The notes: a model not told the origin generated them from the sequence alone. A DNA stretch of 64,000 bases from Amylolactobacillus amylophilus DSM 20533 = JCM 1125 (GCF_001936335.1 NZ_CP018888.1:1178001-1242000), one strand, 5' to 3'. Counted from the stretch's first letter, positions 27,488 through 37,184 are shown. Program-made: numbers and translations.

Positions 27488-28633
27488 ATGGCAGATAAAA
27501 TTAAAGTGATGACGGTATTTGGTACCAGACCTGAAGCAATCAAGATGGCGCCGCTTGTTCTTGAATTACAACAAGACGAGCGTTTTACGGAGATCACCGT
27601 TGTGACGGCGCAACACCGGGAAATGCTCGATCAGGTACTAGAAATTTTCCACATCAAACCAGACTATGATTTCAATATCATGAAGAAAAACCAGAGTTTG
27701 GCTGAGATTACCAGCAAGGTGATGCTTGACCTAGGGCATGTAATTCAGTCGGAGAAACCGGACATTGTTTTAGTGCACGGCGATACGACAACTAGCTTTG
27801 CGGCAGGGCTAGCCACATTCTACGAACAGACCGTACTCGGTCATGTGGAGGCTGGACTCAGAACCTGGGATAAATATTCACCATTTCCTGAGGAAATGAA
27901 TCGTCAATTAACTGATGTATTGACTGATCTTTACTTTGCCCCGACTGCTAAAAGTAAGGCGAATTTACTGCAGGAAAATCATCCTGAAAAGGAGATTTAC
28001 ATTACTGGGAATACGGCAATCGATGCCCTGCAACAGACAGTGAAAGAGGAGTACCACCACGATGTCCTCGACTCGATTAAGCCTGGTAACCGTGTTGTCT
28101 TGGTGACGATGCACAGGCGGGAGAATCAGGGTGAGCCCATGCGGCGTGTGTTTAAGGTGATGAAGGAGGTCGTTGATGCGCACGATGACGTGGAAATTAT
28201 CTATCCGGTTCACCTCAGCCCAGCGGTGCAGGAAGTCGCACATGCTGTACTTGATAACGACCCGCGGATTCATCTCATTGCGCCACTTGATGTGGTTGAT
28301 TTCCACAATTTGGCCAAGAGAAGTTACCTCATTATGACTGATTCGGGTGGTGTGCAGGAAGAGGCACCATCATTGGGTAAGCCAGTGCTTGTGCTGCGTG
28401 ATACAACTGAGCGACCAGAAGGTGTAGCTGCAGGAACTCTTAGACTTGTCGGAACGGATGAGCAACCTGTCAAGGATGCAATGATCGAGTTGCTCGACAG
28501 CAAGGAAAGCTATGACAAGATGGCTAAAGCTAAAAATCCGTATGGTGATGGTCAGGCTGCGAAAAGAATTGTTGCTGCGATTGCGCACCATTTTGACGAG
28601 CAGCATAATCCGCGGCCACAAGATTTCGAATAG
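27488..28633 (+). CDS. mnaA: UDP-N-acetylglucosamine 2-epimerase (non-hydrolysing)
   Basis: Interconverts UDP-GlcNAc and UDP-ManNAc, supplying ManNAc for teichoic acid linkage units or surface polysaccharide. The 381 residues contain the WecB/MnaA motifs TVFGTRPEAIKMAPL, VTAQHREM, HGDTTTSFA, HVEAGLRT, PFPEEMNRQ, TMHRREN and TDSGGVQEEAP ... RDTTERPEG. AGCGGAGG lies upstream of the ATG. It is followed by a terminator and convergent with the GtrA genes, which may also belong to wall polysaccharide decoration. Confidence 0.96.
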   Translation: MADKIKVMTVFGTRPEAIKMAPLVLELQQDERFTEITVVTAQHREMLDQVLEIFHIKPDYDFNIMKKNQSLAEITSKVMLDLGHVIQSEKPDIVLVHGDTTTSFAAGLATFYEQTVLGHVEAGLRTWDKYSPFPEEMNRQLTDVLTDLYFAPTAKSKANLLQENHPEKEIYITGNTAIDALQQTVKEEYHHDVLDSIKPGNRVVLVTMHRRENQGEPMRRVFKVMKEVVDAHDDVEIIYPVHLSPAVQEVAHAVLDNDPRIHLIAPLDVVDFHNLAKRSYLIMTDSGGVQEEAPSLGKPVLVLRDTTERPEGVAAGTLRLVGTDEQPVKDAMIELLDSKESYDKMAKAKNPYGDGQAAKRIVAAIAHHFDEQHNPRPQDFE

Positions 28634-28647
28634 GAATAGAGTAAAAT

Positions 28648-28711
28648 AAAAAACGAGTTTAGCTAGTCAATAATTAGGCATTAGGGCCACGACCGGTTAA
28701 ACTTGTTTTTT
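28648..28711. terminator. Probable bidirectional terminator between mnaA and the GtrA genes
   Basis: A-rich AAAAAACGAGTTTA (28648-28661) pairs with TAAACTTGTTTTTT (28698-28711) with one G-T pair. The 36-nt loop is long, so strength is uncertain. Confidence 0.6.
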
Positions 28712-28735
28712 GTTTAAAATTATTAATTTAAAATA

Positions 28736-29167
28736 CTATTTGGTTTGTTTTGGCTTGAACGACAGCTTACTTAATACAAAGTTGAGGGCAATCACAATCA
28801 CCTGATCGATAATCTTAGTGATACCACTAGATATGCCTAGAATAGATACGCCTAGAGCCATAATACCGTCATCGACAATCAGTGTTGCAAATCTGGTCCC
28901 GAAAAAGAGGATGATTTCCTTGATTACCAGCTTGATCGCCCAACTCTTTGAGTTAAAGACAAACAGCTTATTGGTCACAAATGCGAAAAGCACGGAGATA
29001 AACCAGGCAATTGTGTTATTAACTAAGTAGTGACCGCTAGAGAACTGCTGAAGTAAGAAGAAGCTGACAATATTTACCAGGGTAGTTAATACACCAAAGA
29101 AGGCGTACGAAATTAATTCTTGATATTTGTGGAACAGGTGACTGACCTCACCAACGATCTTTTCCAT
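28736..29167 (-). CDS. GtrA-like membrane protein, copy 1
   Basis: 143-residue protein with four helices and the GtrA pattern (ISYAFFGVLTTLVNIVSFFLLQ; later FVTNKLFVF). GtrA proteins are thought to help move lipid-linked sugars across the membrane for glycosylation of wall polymers. Encoded 3 nt downstream of a second GtrA gene, so the pair is co-transcribed with the flavodoxin gene upstream. The C-terminus ends in LSKLSFKPKQTK, a basic cytosolic tail. Confidence 0.85.
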   Translation of the reverse strand: MEKIVGEVSHLFHKYQELISYAFFGVLTTLVNIVSFFLLQQFSSGHYLVNNTIAWFISVLFAFVTNKLFVFNSKSWAIKLVIKEIILFFGTRFATLIVDDGIMALGVSILGISSGITKIIDQVIVIALNFVLSKLSFKPKQTK

Positions 29168-29170
29168 GGG

Positions 29171-29689
29171 TTACTCACGCTCCCGTCTTTTATCTCGTGC
29201 TTCCAGTACAAGTTTTCTTAATCTGCTTGTTTCCTGCTTGAAGACGGACTTTGTTGTGATGTAGTTAAAAATGCCGACGATCACCTGATCGAGCGCCTTC
29301 ACGAATACTGAATTAAACTGTAACCAGCTTAGTCCAATAAGCATGACCAGATTGTCCGGAATCAGTGATAATATTCGATAAAGAAAGAATAATCCAATCT
29401 GGCGCGCTAAGCTGCCATTACTTGCCTTAGCGTCCTTTTCGGAAATGAATACTGCCTTCTTGTTCATGATGAAACTGATCAGGTTAGAAACGAAGAAAGC
29501 AATGGTATTCGCAGTGATGAGATTCAGTGCGAAACCATTGTGGAGTGTCAAAAAAGTGACAATGTTGATCAGCGATGCGATGAAGCCAAAAATAACGTAC
29601 GCAAAGAAATCGTGGTGGCGCCGCAACAGGCGACCACCGGCGATTTGCAGTGCCGGCGACTTATTTTGATCTGAATTATGCTTTTTCAT
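29171..29689 (-). CDS. GtrA-like membrane protein, copy 2
   Basis: 172 residues from ATG at 29689. The longer frame that extends back to 29860 reads through the flavodoxin gene and is not used. The N-terminal 25 residues are polar, then four helices with GtrA motifs (FFAYVIFGFIASLINIVTF, FVSNLISFIMNKKAVF). The tail is strongly basic (LRKLVLEARDKRRERE). The start lies inside the end of the flavodoxin gene (14-nt overlap) with only a weak ribosome site, so translational coupling is likely. Adjacent paralogues may form a heteromer. Confidence 0.8.
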   Translation of the reverse strand: MKKHNSDQNKSPALQIAGGRLLRRHHDFFAYVIFGFIASLINIVTFLTLHNGFALNLITANTIAFFVSNLISFIMNKKAVFISEKDAKASNGSLARQIGLFFLYRILSLIPDNLVMLIGLSWLQFNSVFVKALDQVIVGIFNYITTKSVFKQETSRLRKLVLEARDKRRERE

Positions 29690-30131
29690 TGAGTTTGGCC
29701 AGTACAGAATCAGCAACGGCAGCAATATTATCCATGTCTGCTTCGTCTGCCTCCAAATTGATTTTGAGCGGCTCGGCACCTTTGGTGGCGCCAATCTTCG
29801 TGAATAATTGTTCGAAGTAGTCCACCGTCTCACAATAATGCTCTTCATAGAATAAATCACCGGACCCCATCACAGCGTAGACTTTGCCAGTGAGGTCTAA
29901 TTCTGCCAGATCATCGTAGAAGTCTGCCACCTCATCTGGCATCTCGCCCTCGCCATACGTGTAGACCACCATCAGGGTGAGATCGTAGTTCAGATATTCA
30001 CTTGCAGGTGTGAACGAGATGTCACTCAGACTAGTGGTGACACCGCGGTCGGTTAATTCCTCGTCCAGAATATTGGCGATTTCTTCATTATTGCCAGTCA
30101 TGCTAGCATACACAATTTTTGCTGTAGTCAT
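29676..30131 (-). CDS. Flavodoxin
   Basis: 151-residue FMN electron carrier. N-terminal phosphate-binding loop ASMTGNNEEIA (TGNNEE is the classic flavodoxin P-loop), YGEGEMPDEV and VMGSGDLFYEEHYCETVDYFEQ around the isoalloxazine-binding loops. I start at ATG 30131, which has GAGG 6 nt before it; the in-frame ATG at 30143 has no such site. Its 3' end overlaps the next gene. Redox partners are not indicated by the neighbours. Confidence 0.93.
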   Translation of the reverse strand: MTTAKIVYASMTGNNEEIANILDEELTDRGVTTSLSDISFTPASEYLNYDLTLMVVYTYGEGEMPDEVADFYDDLAELDLTGKVYAVMGSGDLFYEEHYCETVDYFEQLFTKIGATKGAEPLKINLEADEADMDNIAAVADSVLAKLNEKA

Positions 30132-30206
30132 AATTTGCCTCATTCGATTTCAATTTAACTAGATTATATCAAATGTAGTCCTCTGACAAGATTTTACCAG
30201 ACTATT

Positions 30207-30234
30207 TTGGTAAATCTTAGAAAAACGCTATAAT
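30207..30234 (+). promoter_or_regulatory. Promoter for map
   Basis: TTGGTA (30207-30212), 16-bp spacer, TATAAT (30229-30234), 29 bp before the TTG start at 30264. Confidence 0.65.
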
Positions 30235-30263
30235 GATTGTAGACAAAAAAAGGAGTAAGAAGA

Positions 30264-31070
30264 TTGATAACAATTAAATCACCTAGAGAATTAGCAGGAA
30301 TGGCTAAATCAGGCCAGTTACTGGCGCAAGCCCACATTGGACTGCGGGACATCATCAAGCCAGGTATCTCACTCATGGATATTGAAGACTTCGTCGACGA
30401 TTTCGTGACGAGCCGGGGCGGCACACCCTCAGAGAAGGGCTTCGAGGGTTACAAGTATGCAACTTGTACCAGTGTTAATGACGAAATTGCCCATGCAACA
30501 CCGCGCAAAAACGTGATTTTGCAGGAGGGGGACATTGTTGCCGTCGATACGACAATCAACCTTGACGGCTATGAGAGTGACTCTTGCTGGACTTATGCAG
30601 TTGGCAAGATTTCACCGGAGGATCAAAAGCTGGTCGACGTGGCGAAGAAAGCTCTCTATCTTGGAATTGATCAGGCGCAAGTGGGTAACCGAATCGGCGA
30701 TATCGGTTATGCCATCCAGCAATACACCGAGGTGGAGAACGGTTACGGTGACGTCCGTGAGCTGATTGGTCACGGAATTGGACCGACAATGCATGAATTA
30801 CCAGATGTGCCTAATTACGGCGAGAAGGGGCGGGGACTCCGCCTACGTGAAGGCATGACCATCACGATTGAGCCCATGATTAACCAAGGAACCTGGCAAT
30901 TGAAGGATAAGATGGTTGATGATCCAAACGATGATTGGATCTATTACGTGACTGCGGATGGCAAGAAGTCCGCACAGTTCGAACACACAATTGCTATTAC
31001 GAAGGATGGCCCGAAGATTCTAACATCACAGGATCCCGTGTTTGATGCTAAGTACCTACCAAACTTTTAA
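30264..31070 (+). CDS. map: Methionine aminopeptidase type I
   Basis: Removes the initiator Met from nascent proteins. TTG start with AAGGAG 8 nt upstream. The 268 residues show the five metal ligands of the pita-bread fold: Asp in VAVDTTIN, Asp in DGYESDS, His in GHGIGPTMHE, Glu in TIEPMINQG and Glu in AQFEHTIAI, with the substrate His in IAHATP. Slightly longer than the E. coli enzyme, as usual for lactobacilli. yihY follows after 15 nt and is probably co-transcribed. Confidence 0.96.
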   Translation: MITIKSPRELAGMAKSGQLLAQAHIGLRDIIKPGISLMDIEDFVDDFVTSRGGTPSEKGFEGYKYATCTSVNDEIAHATPRKNVILQEGDIVAVDTTINLDGYESDSCWTYAVGKISPEDQKLVDVAKKALYLGIDQAQVGNRIGDIGYAIQQYTEVENGYGDVRELIGHGIGPTMHELPDVPNYGEKGRGLRLREGMTITIEPMINQGTWQLKDKMVDDPNDDWIYYVTADGKKSAQFEHTIAITKDGPKILTSQDPVFDAKYLPNF

Positions 31071-31085
31071 GACGGAGAGACAGAC

Positions 31086-32057
31086 GTGCGAAGTACAATT
31101 CCGAACACCGGCTTGAAAACAAAGGCATTGAAACGTGCGACAATCACGAAGAAGAAACAAGAACCAGTGGAGTTTGCCAAGGTGTTCTCCTCTGTTTTTG
31201 GTCGGGGTGAAATCACCCAGAACTCGATTGTGATTGCCTATTATTTACTTTTATCAATTTTCCCAATAATCATTATCATTGGAAACTTGTTGCCACTGCT
31301 GAATGTCAAAACAGCGCCGATCTCCCGTTACCTGGCGTTGGTTTTCCCAGAGCAGGTGCAAAGTTTCATTATGCCGATCATCAATAGCCTGCTTTCTAGA
31401 GGCAGTGGCGGTTTTATCTCCTTTGGTATCTTAGTGGCCATCTGGGCTTTTAGTCGGTTGATTAATTCGATTAGGATCGCAATGAATAAGATTTATGGTG
31501 TGCGGCACATCGAGCAGAAGACGTCCATCTGGACGACTCTCATCAACCGGTTTGTGACATTTATGGCGACGGCCCTCCTGGTTTTTGGCTTATTCGTCAT
31601 TGTCTTCGTCTTTGCCTTTGGCCAACAAATTCTGGAGTTTCTCGCCCCAATCTTTAAGTTCTCGATGGCACCGTATTACCGCATCGTAAACTTCAAGTGG
31701 CCGTTAATTCTAGTTGTGCTGGTAGGTGTCATTTCCTACCTCAACTACTTCCTCCCAAATATCAACCTGAAGAAACGCTCACTCTGGCCTGGAGTTGCCG
31801 TGACTTTAGCAGGCTGGGTCCTCCTATCCGCCGGCTTTAGTCTGTACCTGCGTTATTTTGGCACCAGTTGGAGTAACTATGGTATCGTGGGTACATTTAT
31901 TATCTTTATGCTCTGGTTAAATCTGAGCTCACTCTTACTGCTTTTCGGTGTGGTGGTGAACTCCACAATCGACAACTGGCGCTACGGCCAGATAGATTAT
32001 AGCGCCGGACGCTTAGTAGGATTTCTTAAACAACGGCGCAATAAGCACGGTCAGTAA
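31086..32057 (+). CDS. YihY/BrkB-family membrane protein
   Basis: 323-residue inner-membrane protein with about six helices and a basic N-terminus. Family features are visible: NSIVIAYYLLLSIFPIIIIIGNLLP, FSRLINSIRIAMNKIYG and LNYFLPNINLKKRSLWPG, ending with a final pair of helices. Formerly annotated as ribonuclease BN, which is a misassignment; the true function is unknown. GTG start with a GGAGAG site. Confidence 0.9.
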   Translation: MRSTIPNTGLKTKALKRATITKKKQEPVEFAKVFSSVFGRGEITQNSIVIAYYLLLSIFPIIIIIGNLLPLLNVKTAPISRYLALVFPEQVQSFIMPIINSLLSRGSGGFISFGILVAIWAFSRLINSIRIAMNKIYGVRHIEQKTSIWTTLINRFVTFMATALLVFGLFVIVFVFAFGQQILEFLAPIFKFSMAPYYRIVNFKWPLILVVLVGVISYLNYFLPNINLKKRSLWPGVAVTLAGWVLLSAGFSLYLRYFGTSWSNYGIVGTFIIFMLWLNLSSLLLLFGVVVNSTIDNWRYGQIDYSAGRLVGFLKQRRNKHGQ

Positions 32058-32169
32058 ATCTCAGTGACTGAACTGCTTAATTGGCTAGTTAATTAGTAGT
32101 GCTCGTCTGTAAAGTTTGGTAAGATGAATAGTAAAGAATAATCGTAAGAGATAAGGAAAGTGATGGTTG

Positions 32170-33081
32170 ATGATGAAAGTTAGAAAAGCCGTAATTCCAG
32201 CAGCAGGACTAGGAACGCGTTTCCTCCCAGCAACGAAGGCACTCGCAAAGGAAATGATGCCGATTGTCGATAAGCCAACGATTCAGTTTATCGTTGAAGA
32301 GGCACATAAGTCAGGAATCGAAGATATCTTAATTGTGACGGGTAAAACGAAGCGTTCAATTGAGGACCACTTTGACTCGGCGCCTGAGCTTGAGCAGTCA
32401 TTGACAGCGAAACACAAAGATCAATTGCTGAAAGTGACCCAGGATATTACTGATATGGGTGTGAATATCTACTACAAGCGGCAATCACATCCACGTGGCC
32501 TAGGGGATGCGGTCCTGCAGGCAAAGTCATTCATTGGTAACGAGCCTTTCGTTGTGCTTTTGGGTGATGATGTGATGGACGATGAAGTGCCATTGACTAA
32601 GCAGTTAATTGACCGTTACAACGAAACCAAGGCATCAACTATCGCGGTAATGAAGGTTCCTCATGAAGAGGTAAACAAGTATGGTGTGATTGCACCAGAA
32701 TCCGAATCAGAGCCAGGTTTATTTAACGTTAAAGCATTCGTGGAGAAGCCTGATGTGGACAAGGCACCTAGCGATCTCGCAATTATTGGTCGCTATCTTC
32801 TGACACCAGAAATCTTCGAGATGCTGGAGACGCAAAAACCAGGTGCGGGAAACGAAATTCAATTAACAGATGCAATTGACCGCATGAACAGAACTCAGCG
32901 TGTTTTTGCCCATGAATTCAAGGGCAAGAGGTACGATGTGGGGAACAAATTCGGCTACTTGAAGACATCAATTGAGTATGGTTTAACGCATCCTGAGACT
33001 AAGGATGAACTTAGACCATACATCATCAACTTGGCGAAACAACTGGCAAGCGAGACGAACGCAAAATCAACTAAGAAATAA
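32170..33081 (+). CDS. galU: UTP-glucose-1-phosphate uridylyltransferase
   Basis: Makes UDP-glucose for glycolipids, exopolysaccharide and wall decoration. The 303 residues begin [22 protein letters not shown] (nucleotide-binding signature) and contain [43 protein letters not shown] and [11 protein letters not shown]. Three consecutive possible starts exist (TTG 32167, ATG 32170, ATG 32173). With AAGGAAAG ending at 32160, spacing of 9 favours 32170, but this is a close call. Confidence 0.96.
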   Translation: MMKVRKAVIPAAGLGTRFLPATKALAKEMMPIVDKPTIQFIVEEAHKSGIEDILIVTGKTKRSIEDHFDSAPELEQSLTAKHKDQLLKVTQDITDMGVNIYYKRQSHPRGLGDAVLQAKSFIGNEPFVVLLGDDVMDDEVPLTKQLIDRYNETKASTIAVMKVPHEEVNKYGVIAPESESEPGLFNVKAFVEKPDVDKAPSDLAIIGRYLLTPEIFEMLETQKPGAGNEIQLTDAIDRMNRTQRVFAHEFKGKRYDVGNKFGYLKTSIEYGLTHPETKDELRPYIINLAKQLASETNAKSTKK

Positions 33082-33098
33082 GGATTATCTGGAGACGA

Positions 33099-33389
33099 CT
33101 ACTTGATGTACGCGGCACTCTCGTGTAATTGAATACCATAGAATTCTGCGTAATCGTTTAAGACGAGAATCTGCATGTAGATTGTTTTATTGGCAATAGA
33201 TTGAAGCAGGGTCACAAGCTCCCATTGGTGGAGTGCATGTGCGCTTGCTTTTTTTGTGGTCAAAATCACGCTCTCTGGCTTAATTACGAGCTCGGTCACT
33301 GCATAGAGGTTATCAGAAGCGCCTTGGTAGAAGAAGCGTGTCTGTTTGTCTAGATCAAGGATAAGTTGTAGGAAATCAATTACTCGCAT
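33099..33389 (-). CDS. Hypothetical protein, 96 aa
   Basis: I do not recognise this protein. It is soluble, rich in Leu, with RVIDFLQLILDLDKQTRFFYQGAS at the N-terminus and HQWELVTLLQSIAN in the centre. The start ATG at 33389 is chosen because GGAG lies 6 nt before it; the ATG at 33401 sits upstream of that site. It is transcribed against galU and the mevalonate operon as a lone gene. Confidence 0.65.
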   Translation of the reverse strand: MRVIDFLQLILDLDKQTRFFYQGASDNLYAVTELVIKPESVILTTKKASAHALHQWELVTLLQSIANKTIYMQILVLNDYAEFYGIQLHESAAYIK

Positions 33390-33493
33390 GGTTAGCTCCA
33401 TCTTTAAAATAATATTAAGGAAAGTCCTATTTCGCGCACGGAATGCGACTTTCAGTTACAATATTGCTTAGGCTAATTATAAAGGAAGATTGT

Positions 33494-34657
33494 ATGAAAG
33501 ATATTTTTATTTTAGCAGCAAAGAGAACACCGTTTGGTAAATACAACGGTCAATTAAAGGATTTTAACGCAGTAGAGCTGGGCGAGATTGCCCTAAAGGG
33601 AGCTGTGGAAGCAGCTGGAGTTTCCATGTCTGATATTGATTCGCTGATTCTTGGTAACGTCATCTCGGCGAACTTGGGACAAAATGCAGCGCGCCAGATT
33701 GCTTTACGCAGTGGTATGAAAGAAAGCTCAACAGCATTAGTTGTCAACCAGGTCTGTGGTTCTAGTTTGAAGGCAATGCGTATTGCCGAGGGACTGATGA
33801 ACATGGGGGATGCTGGTATCGTTGCGGTCGGTGGCAGTGAGAGCATGACCAACGCGCCAATGATGACCAAGCGAGTGGCAGAACCCGATGATGAGAACGT
33901 AGCGGTTAACAGCATGCTGCGTGATGGTTTGATTGATCCACTTAGTGGGCAACACATGGGGATTACCGCTGAAAATGTGGCTGCAAAGTATCATGTTTCA
34001 AGAATTGAACAGGATAATTTTGCCTTTGAATCACACCAAAAAGCGTATGCTGCGACGGCGAACAATTGGTTTGCAAATGAGTTGATTAAATTCGAACATG
34101 ACGGCCAGAAGATTGAACACGATGAGAATATTCGTCCGGATACAAGTCTAGATAAACTTGCTAGCCTAAAGCCGGCCTTTAAAGCTGATGGAATTGTGAC
34201 GGCCGGTAATTCAGCACCTCTGAGTGACGGCGCATCCATGATGATTTTAGCCACTGCCGAGAAGGTTGCAGAACTAGAGTTACAGCCAATTGCCAAAATA
34301 ACTGGATATGCCGAGATTGGTACTGATCCAGCTCTGATGGGCTATGCACCATTCTACGCAGTATCTAAGTTGCTTGAGTCAACCAAGACCTCAGTTGCCG
34401 ATTATGATGATTTTGAGATCAACGAAGCATTCTCAGCGCAGGCAGTTGCCGTGCAACGCGACTTGGAAATTCCAATGAAGAAACTAAATATCGCCGGTGG
34501 TGCTTTGGCAATTGGTCATCCGCTTGGCGCGACTGGTAGCCGACTGATTGCAACGCTGATTAACAACTTACATCAAACATCCCAGAAGAAGGGAATTGCT
34601 GCACTTTGTATCGGCGGAGGAATGGGCATCGCTTACGCAATCGAAGTGGTTGACTAA
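33494..34657 (+). CDS. Acetyl-CoA acetyltransferase (thiolase), mevalonate pathway
   Basis: Condenses two acetyl-CoA into acetoacetyl-CoA. I start at ATG 33494 (AAGGAAG just upstream), giving 387 residues. Thiolase residues are complete: acylated Cys88 in NQVCGSSLKAM, NEAFSAQAVA, GGALAIGHPLGATGSR (His) and the second catalytic Cys in CIGGGMGIA. It overlaps the HMG-CoA reductase gene by one base (TAATG). In enterococci and streptococci the two enzymes are fused as MvaE; here they are separate but coupled. Confidence 0.95.
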   Translation: MKDIFILAAKRTPFGKYNGQLKDFNAVELGEIALKGAVEAAGVSMSDIDSLILGNVISANLGQNAARQIALRSGMKESSTALVVNQVCGSSLKAMRIAEGLMNMGDAGIVAVGGSESMTNAPMMTKRVAEPDDENVAVNSMLRDGLIDPLSGQHMGITAENVAAKYHVSRIEQDNFAFESHQKAYAATANNWFANELIKFEHDGQKIEHDENIRPDTSLDKLASLKPAFKADGIVTAGNSAPLSDGASMMILATAEKVAELELQPIAKITGYAEIGTDPALMGYAPFYAVSKLLESTKTSVADYDDFEINEAFSAQAVAVQRDLEIPMKKLNIAGGALAIGHPLGATGSRLIATLINNLHQTSQKKGIAALCIGGGMGIAYAIEVVD

Positions 34658-35940
34658 TGACAACTAAGAAATTTTATCAATTGAGTCCTGCAGAACGTCG
34701 GGAACAATTATATAAGAAAAATAAATTAAGAAGTAAGATAATAGAAAATACCGATTTGGCGGCTTTGAATCAACTAAGTGAAAATGTAATTGGTAGTCTT
34801 AGCCTACCGTTATCGGTTGTTGAAAGCCTCATTGTGAATGATGTTGAATACAGTGTGCCTATGGCCACTGAGGAACCTTCGGTCGTTGCCGCGGCAAATC
34901 ATGGCGCCTCAATCTTTAACCGCGCTGGTGGTGTAATTGCGACAAGTGAACGGCAGGGGATATACGGTCAGGTTGTTCTAGCGGTATCCCCTGAATTCAA
35001 GGAGAAACATTTCTCACAGCTAGTGGCTGAAATTAAAACGCTGATTGAGCAACTTAACCAGCAGTTTGTGAGTCTGGTAAATCATGGCGGAGGTGTTCGT
35101 TCAATCACCGCTCAGATGATTGAGGGCCTGCTAGAACTCAAGGTGCTGGTAGATCCAGCTGAGGCAATGGGTGCCAATAAGGTTAATTCAATCATGGAGT
35201 ACCTAACTAACTTGTTGCTCGATTACGATGAGATAGTAGACGCTCAATTTGCGATTCTGAGTAATTTTCCGACTCAATTAACAACTGCAAAAGTTTGGCT
35301 GCCACTAAACTTATTGAATAAGGGCTGCACAGATGCAGAGCTTGATGAGGCACCTTCGGAGAATGCACGTAAAGTAGCACAGAAATTTGTTTCCATTGCT
35401 GATTTCGGCCGCAAGAGCCTGCTTCGTGCACCAACTAATAATAAGGGCATCATGAATGGGGTAGACAGTGTACTACTGGCAACAGGTAATGATTTTCGTG
35501 CCGTAGAGGCAGCGACTCACGTGTATGCAAGTGAGTATGGACACTATGAACCATTGAGCTCATGGTCTGTCGAGTCGAACCGCAAAGTAGATTTCTTGGT
35601 GGGACAGCTCACATTACCTCTACCAATAGGCGTAGTTGGCGGCTCAATCAATGTTCGACCAGATGTGAAAGAAGCATTCAATATTCTCGGTCAGCCAAAT
35701 GTGCATGAATTAGCTGAGGTCGTCGCTTCAATTGGCCTTGCGAATAACTTTGCAGCTCTCTATGCTCTGGCAACTAGTGGGATTCAAGAGGGTCACATGA
35801 AGCTGCAGGCGAGAAATGCTGCTGTTTCGAATGGCGCGCTAATTGAGGAATTGCCAGAAATCTTACCACTAATTTTGGTTGGGAAAGACTTTAGCAGCGC
35901 AAAAATAAAACAAATTATCACAGAATATCGAAATAAATAG
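34657..35940 (+). CDS. mvaA: Hydroxymethylglutaryl-CoA reductase, class II
   Basis: NAD(P)H-dependent reduction of HMG-CoA to mevalonate, the committed step to isoprenoids. The 427 residues carry catalytic Glu in VPMATEEPSVVAAANHGA, Lys in APTNNKGIMNGV, Asp in ATGNDFRAVEA and the C-terminal His in QEGHMKLQARN. Class II (bacterial) by length and by lack of a membrane anchor. Middle gene of the thiolase-mvaA-mvaS operon. Confidence 0.96.
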   Translation: MTTKKFYQLSPAERREQLYKKNKLRSKIIENTDLAALNQLSENVIGSLSLPLSVVESLIVNDVEYSVPMATEEPSVVAAANHGASIFNRAGGVIATSERQGIYGQVVLAVSPEFKEKHFSQLVAEIKTLIEQLNQQFVSLVNHGGGVRSITAQMIEGLLELKVLVDPAEAMGANKVNSIMEYLTNLLLDYDEIVDAQFAILSNFPTQLTTAKVWLPLNLLNKGCTDAELDEAPSENARKVAQKFVSIADFGRKSLLRAPTNNKGIMNGVDSVLLATGNDFRAVEAATHVYASEYGHYEPLSSWSVESNRKVDFLVGQLTLPLPIGVVGGSINVRPDVKEAFNILGQPNVHELAEVVASIGLANNFAALYALATSGIQEGHMKLQARNAAVSNGALIEELPEILPLILVGKDFSSAKIKQIITEYRNK

Positions 35941-35960
35941 ATTTAAGGGGAATAGTTTAC

Positions 35961-37133
35961 GTGAAAATTGGGATTGATAGAATCGGTTTTGCAACCACGA
36001 ATAAGTACCTCGATTTAGATGAATTAGCAAATGCACGTGGAGTTGACCCAAATAAGTTTAAGATTGGGATTGGCCAGAACAAGATGGCTGTAGCTGATAT
36101 GACTGAGGATATCGTCACTTTGGCTATCAATTCTACGCTGGAATACTTAGATGATGTTGATCTTGCAAAACTCGGCTTATTAATTGTGGGAACTGAGAGT
36201 GGCATTGATCAGTCAAAGTCAGCCTCTCTGTTTGTTAAAGAGGCATTGAACTTACCCAATGAGATTCGTACGTTTGAAGTTAAGGAAGCTTGCTTTGGTG
36301 CAACGGCAGGCCTGATGATGGCGCGTGACTATGTTCGTGCGCACCCCAATCATACGGCAATCGTGATTGGTTCTGACATTGCGCGTTACGGCTTGAACAC
36401 CAGTGGTGAGGTAACTCAGGGTGCTGGTGCTGTTAGCATGTTCATTGCGCAAGAGCCGAAGATAATTGCTTTTGAAGAGGGACATGCTAGCTACAGCGAG
36501 GATATCAATGATTTCTGGCGCCCTAATAATTTCAAAACCGCACTTGTCGACGGTAAATATTCAACCGAAATCTACTTGAAATTCTTCCAGAAGACATTTG
36601 ATGCTTATCTGAATCAGAATAAGCTCACTGCAGATGATTTTACAGCAATTACCTATCATCTTCCATTTACCAAAATGGGCTTGAAGGCTAATCGACTTGC
36701 GGTTGCTGAAGCTTCTGAGGATAGCAAGGCTAGACTTGAAGAAAACTTTGAATATTCGACTAAGTATGGTCGTGAGGTTGGTAACCTTTATACAGGCTCA
36801 CTTTATCTCAGCTTTCTCAGTCTCTTAGAAAATGCTGGAGCTAATCTACAGGCCGGGAAACGAATCGGCTTCTTCAGCTATGGATCGGGTGCGATGGGTG
36901 AATTTTTCGCCGGTGAGTTGGTTTCAGGATATGAGCAGTATTTGAACAAGGAACTGCATCAGCAGATGCTTTCTGAACGAACTAAGCTTTCGGTTGCCGA
37001 GTACGAAAATGTGTTCACTGAGACCTTGAAAGATCTACCTGAGGACATTGAATTGAGCAGCGATGTGACTGCTGGTAAGTACTATTTTGCGGGTCAAAAT
37101 GGCTTCGCCAGAAACTACAAAATTAAAAAGTAA
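35961..37133 (+). CDS. mvaS: Hydroxymethylglutaryl-CoA synthase
   Basis: Condenses acetyl-CoA with acetoacetyl-CoA to HMG-CoA. GTG start with AAGGGG upstream, 20 nt after mvaA. The 390 residues start KIGIDRIGFATTNKYLDLDELA and contain catalytic Glu79 (VGTESGID) and Cys111 (EVKEACFGATAG), plus GNLYTGSLYLSFLSLLENA and SYGSGAMGEFF. Third gene of the mevalonate entry operon; the lower-pathway kinases are not in this window. Confidence 0.96.
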   Translation: MKIGIDRIGFATTNKYLDLDELANARGVDPNKFKIGIGQNKMAVADMTEDIVTLAINSTLEYLDDVDLAKLGLLIVGTESGIDQSKSASLFVKEALNLPNEIRTFEVKEACFGATAGLMMARDYVRAHPNHTAIVIGSDIARYGLNTSGEVTQGAGAVSMFIAQEPKIIAFEEGHASYSEDINDFWRPNNFKTALVDGKYSTEIYLKFFQKTFDAYLNQNKLTADDFTAITYHLPFTKMGLKANRLAVAEASEDSKARLEENFEYSTKYGREVGNLYTGSLYLSFLSLLENAGANLQAGKRIGFFSYGSGAMGEFFAGELVSGYEQYLNKELHQQMLSERTKLSVAEYENVFTETLKDLPEDIELSSDVTAGKYYFAGQNGFARNYKIKK

Positions 37134-37150
37134 ATCTCAGAGCTTTTTAT

Positions 37151-37178
37151 TTGCAACCGGTTACATATATGGTATTAT
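37151..37178 (+). promoter_or_regulatory. Promoter downstream of mvaS, driving an unassigned transcript
   Basis: TTGCAA (37151-37156), 16-bp spacer, TATTAT (37173-37178). No coding gene follows on this strand; a strong terminator lies ~410 bp further on. Confidence 0.6.
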
Positions 37179-37184
37179 ATAAGT

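Noticed and set aside
29690..29860. N-terminal extension of the second GtrA gene
   Set aside because: It reads antiphase through the flavodoxin gene and has non-protein-like sequence; the internal ATG at 29689 fits the family.
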